The notes below the pieces were generated by a model. The model was not told the DNA's origin, searched no databases, and saw nothing but the letters and a program-made list of their open reading frames with translations. Positions 61,833 through 64,000 of a DNA stretch of 64,000 nt are shown here, one piece after another (the first letter of the stretch is position 1; each line of letters opens with the position of its first letter). Position numbers and translations under genes: made by a program. The DNA is from Uloborus plumipes (lineage: Eukaryota > Arthropoda > Arachnida > Araneae > Uloboridae): assembly GCA_038373865.1 (NCBI GenBank), contig JAXGGA010003918.1, positions 31,426 to 95,425 on the forward strand, in the 5' to 3' direction.

Positions 61833-63178
61833 CTAGCTGACCCGGCCACGCGTTGCTGTGGCTAAGGTATGCGTTAAAATATAATGTTTCAATAGAAACG
61901 AAAAACTTTATTACCGTTATAGAGATCAACTTTAAATAAATATGAATTTGAGGTCAAATGTGAAAACGATCGAACAAAAATTTCCTAAGTTTGCTAGAAA
62001 CCAAAAATCAACAAAAAATGTAGCACTTTAGTACTTAGAAATATTATATTCAAGCTTGTAACAATTAAGTTAATAAAAAATTTGCTAATTGCTTTTGTAA
62101 CATTTATTTTTTAATGTAGCATTTTATTTTTTAATGTAACATTTTATTTTTTAATAATGTAGGTAGGGTAGATAATTACCAATATTATTTGTTATTTTTT
62201 GAATTATAAGCATTTTTAATTTCAGTTTAACTCAACCCTAATCGGTGCACAATATTCTTTGTTAATCTGTCTCTTGTAAACAAAAAAAGATTGGACGGTT
62301 TTCCTACACGAGAGCAAGCGACCTATAGTTGCCCATGGGGGAAAAACATGGATTTTCTAAATCTAAACCGCAAATTGACATTGTTTGTCCTTGGGACTTA
62401 TTAATGGACATGGCGAAAGCTAAACGAATGGGAAACTGTAGCCTTTTGAAGGGTATTGAAGATTCTGACGGTGTCATTGGGATACGTGGCAACAGAACTA
62501 CTTCATCTTTAAACTTGCCAGTCAAAATGATTGCCTCAATAATTCCCGGTGATTTTTTTGATAACTAAACGCGTACCATTGCATAATCTCGGTGGATTTA
62601 AATTACGTAGAACTATGGGTGAACCAATTTTTAACCGCAGATTATGTGGTGGCATTCCGGGCATGTTAAAAGAATTTTAGGCAAGAATACAGAAAAGCTG
62701 GTAGCTAAATAGATAATTTGCAATACAAAATATATTGCGGTTCTAAATTGAGATAAAAACTATCCTATCATTTAAGTTGGACCAAACTGAAACGGCGTGT
62801 AAAATTTGGTTAAAATCGGTTCAGTAGCTGAGGAGTCCATTGGCCCCAAACACAGAGACGCGTAATTTTTATATATTAAGATAAGAAAGATTATTTCCGG
62901 TTTACTGCGCTCCAGAAGCTACCAGAACATGTGCTTTATCTCGCTCAGCCATGGAGGTGTCAAAAACGGCTTAACCAAGAACACAGTAAAGCTGGTAGCT
63001 AAATACATAATTTGCAATAAAAAATATATTGCGGTCCTGAATTGAGATAAAAACTATCCTATCATTTAAGTTGGAGCAAACTGAAACTGCGTGTAAAATT
63101 TGGTTATAATCGGTTCAGTAGCTGAGGAGTCCATTGGCCACAAACACAGGGACACGTAATTTTTATATATTAAGATAA
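61833..63178 (-). mobile_element. Helitron-like element with helicase remnant
   Basis: Reading the minus strand, the 5' region (ATATATAAAAATTACGTGTC) occurs twice, ending near 63178 and 62880. The 3' end is a hairpin GCCACAGCAACGCGTGGC followed by CGGGTCAG, CTAG and T (to 61833). A helicase fragment lies just before the 3' part, the usual place for the helicase of RepHel. Most of the interior is deleted. A segment near 62895-62960 is the inverted copy of part of the neighbouring plus-strand tandem units, so the two elements are related. Confidence 0.75.
62304..62668 (-). pseudogene. Helitron Pif1-type helicase C-terminal fragment
   Basis: The minus strand reads [20 protein letters not shown] and [19 protein letters not shown]. 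After a frameshift near 62545 it continues [21 protein letters not shown] and PFKRLQFPIRLAFAMSINKS, then QGQTMSICGLDLENPCFS. These are the C-terminal motifs of the Helitron Rep/helicase protein, including the QGQT motif of superfamily 1B helicases. Helitron helicases unwind DNA for rolling-circle transposition. The fragment lacks the Walker A and Rep parts and ends where VALSR would be expected but is scrambled, so it is dead. Confidence 0.92.
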
Positions 63179-63296
63179 GCTCTCAGAAACGATTGTCAAG
63201 AGTTTTTACGCCTCTGCGGCTGAGAGGTGGAAAGCGCTTGGTGGGATAGCTCCTGGACTGCAGTTAAAGAGGGTGTTCTTCTTACTACTTACACAC

Positions 63297-63510
63297 TGCT
63301 CGACATTGAAAATGCAACACCAAGAAGGAGTGGTCAGAAATTGATGAAATTTGGTAAGAAGACAGAGACAGTATGGAACAATAAGTGATATTTATTTCAA
63401 AATAAATAAGCAAAATTTAGAGCGAGGACGGCGTCGGCTCAGTAAGAAGTAGGACCACCGCGGACAGCGATTCACGAAGAAACACGTCTAGGCATGGAGT
63501 CAATACTGCC
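63297..63510 (-). pseudogene. Tc1-like transposon end with transposase C-terminus remnant
   Basis: The terminus at about 63297 reads CTGCTCGACATTGAAAATGC followed by AACACCAAGAAGGAGTGGTC. Minus-strand sequence up to 63510 translates as IDSMPRRVSS, a stop, IAVRGGPTSY and a stop. IDSMPRR with GG.T.Y is the usual C-terminal motif of Tc1 transposases. The rest is missing; the remnant ends at the MITE at 63513. Confidence 0.7.
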
Positions 63511-63512
63511 GT

Positions 63513-63721
63513 GGGCAGGTAAACGGCAGTATCTGCAAAAATGAGTTTTCGAGATATTTGAAGAAACGCGTTTTTGATTTCCCACAAACATCTATGAAAC
63601 ATTGAACTTCGAACATAGGCGATACTATATGTTTATACCGATATATTTTTTGGGTAATCGATTGAATTTTGATTTTGCAAGCGCAGAGAGAGGTAAAGCA
63701 GATACTGCCGTTTACCTGCCC
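63513..63721. mobile_element. MITE with 24-bp perfect inverted ends
   Basis: The 209-bp element starts GGGCAGGTAAACGGCAGTAT (24-bp repeat, 63513-63536) and ends with the exact complement (63698-63721). No clear target duplication is visible (CGT left, TTT right). The left flank is the Tc1 remnant. The minus ORF at 63417-63602 spans the junction and is not a gene. Confidence 0.82.
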
Positions 63722-64000
63722 TTTTCACTCTAAATGTCATGCGGAAATGACTGGCAGTCGGCAGTAAGTGCACAGTATGCTACTAAATGTCCAGTATTTA
63801 CATATTCGACTACATGCGGAGTAGATATGTTATTACGAAATATATTATTCCATTGTGAATGATATGTTTTATTTAAAAATATACATAAATACCGCGTATC
63901 CACTTGATATAGATTTAATATAAACGACCGCAAAATCTTAATTAACAAAATATTAATGGAAACGGTATATGTACTTCTGCCAAATATATGAAGTCATAAT
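63722..64000. other. AT-rich non-coding end of window
   Basis: Nothing recognised. Confidence 0.5.

Overview
This window reads as an AT-rich arthropod nuclear genome; a chelicerate such as a spider is plausible, but that is inference from the repeat types and the receptor sequence. It has no operons, almost no long ORFs, and many DNA transposons and microsatellites. The only host gene I can support is an AMPA-type ionotropic glutamate receptor on the minus strand. Four exons are visible, at 37747-37945, 35412-35656, 28964-29072 and 13911-14048. All have good GT/AG splice sites and compatible phases, and together they encode about 230 residues: M3, most of ligand-binding lobe S2, the flip/flop-position segment and M4. 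Exons for the amino-terminal domain, S1, M1, the pore loop and the cytoplasmic tail were not found; they lie outside the window or escaped reading by eye.

Layout. 1-13.8 kb lies downstream of the last recognised exon. It holds tandem pogo/Tigger-like relics (1.87-2.61 kb), a deleted mariner (3.97-4.52 kb), a 274-bp tandem repeat (5.2-5.6 kb), a Tigger-like MITE (8.54 kb) and a TTAA-flanked element (11.17-11.84 kb). 14-29 kb is one giant receptor intron carrying a decayed Tc1 element, a 2.96-kb foldback element with a 6-bp target duplication, and a 4.6-kb long-TIR element with an 8-bp duplication (hAT-like). Inside the last sit two Helitron-like elements, one of which carries a Harbinger-like MITE. 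29-35.4 kb is the next intron, downstream of the position equivalent to the vertebrate R/G editing site; it contains three palindromes. 38-64 kb is upstream or intergenic sequence. It includes a 211-bp tandem array next to a receptor splice acceptor, a SINE inside a TTAA element inside a mariner, two more TTAA elements, two further large palindromes, two MITE-like families, and a Helitron cluster with a Pif1-type helicase remnant.

The genes do not form a pathway. What stands out is a receptor gene whose introns are filled with nested transposons and large inverted repeats, which would be transcribed as double-stranded RNA hairpins in the pre-mRNA. I saw no previously undescribed multi-gene system. 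The most testable ideas are RNA editing or splicing effects of these hairpins, and the element families whose borders are defined here by target duplications.
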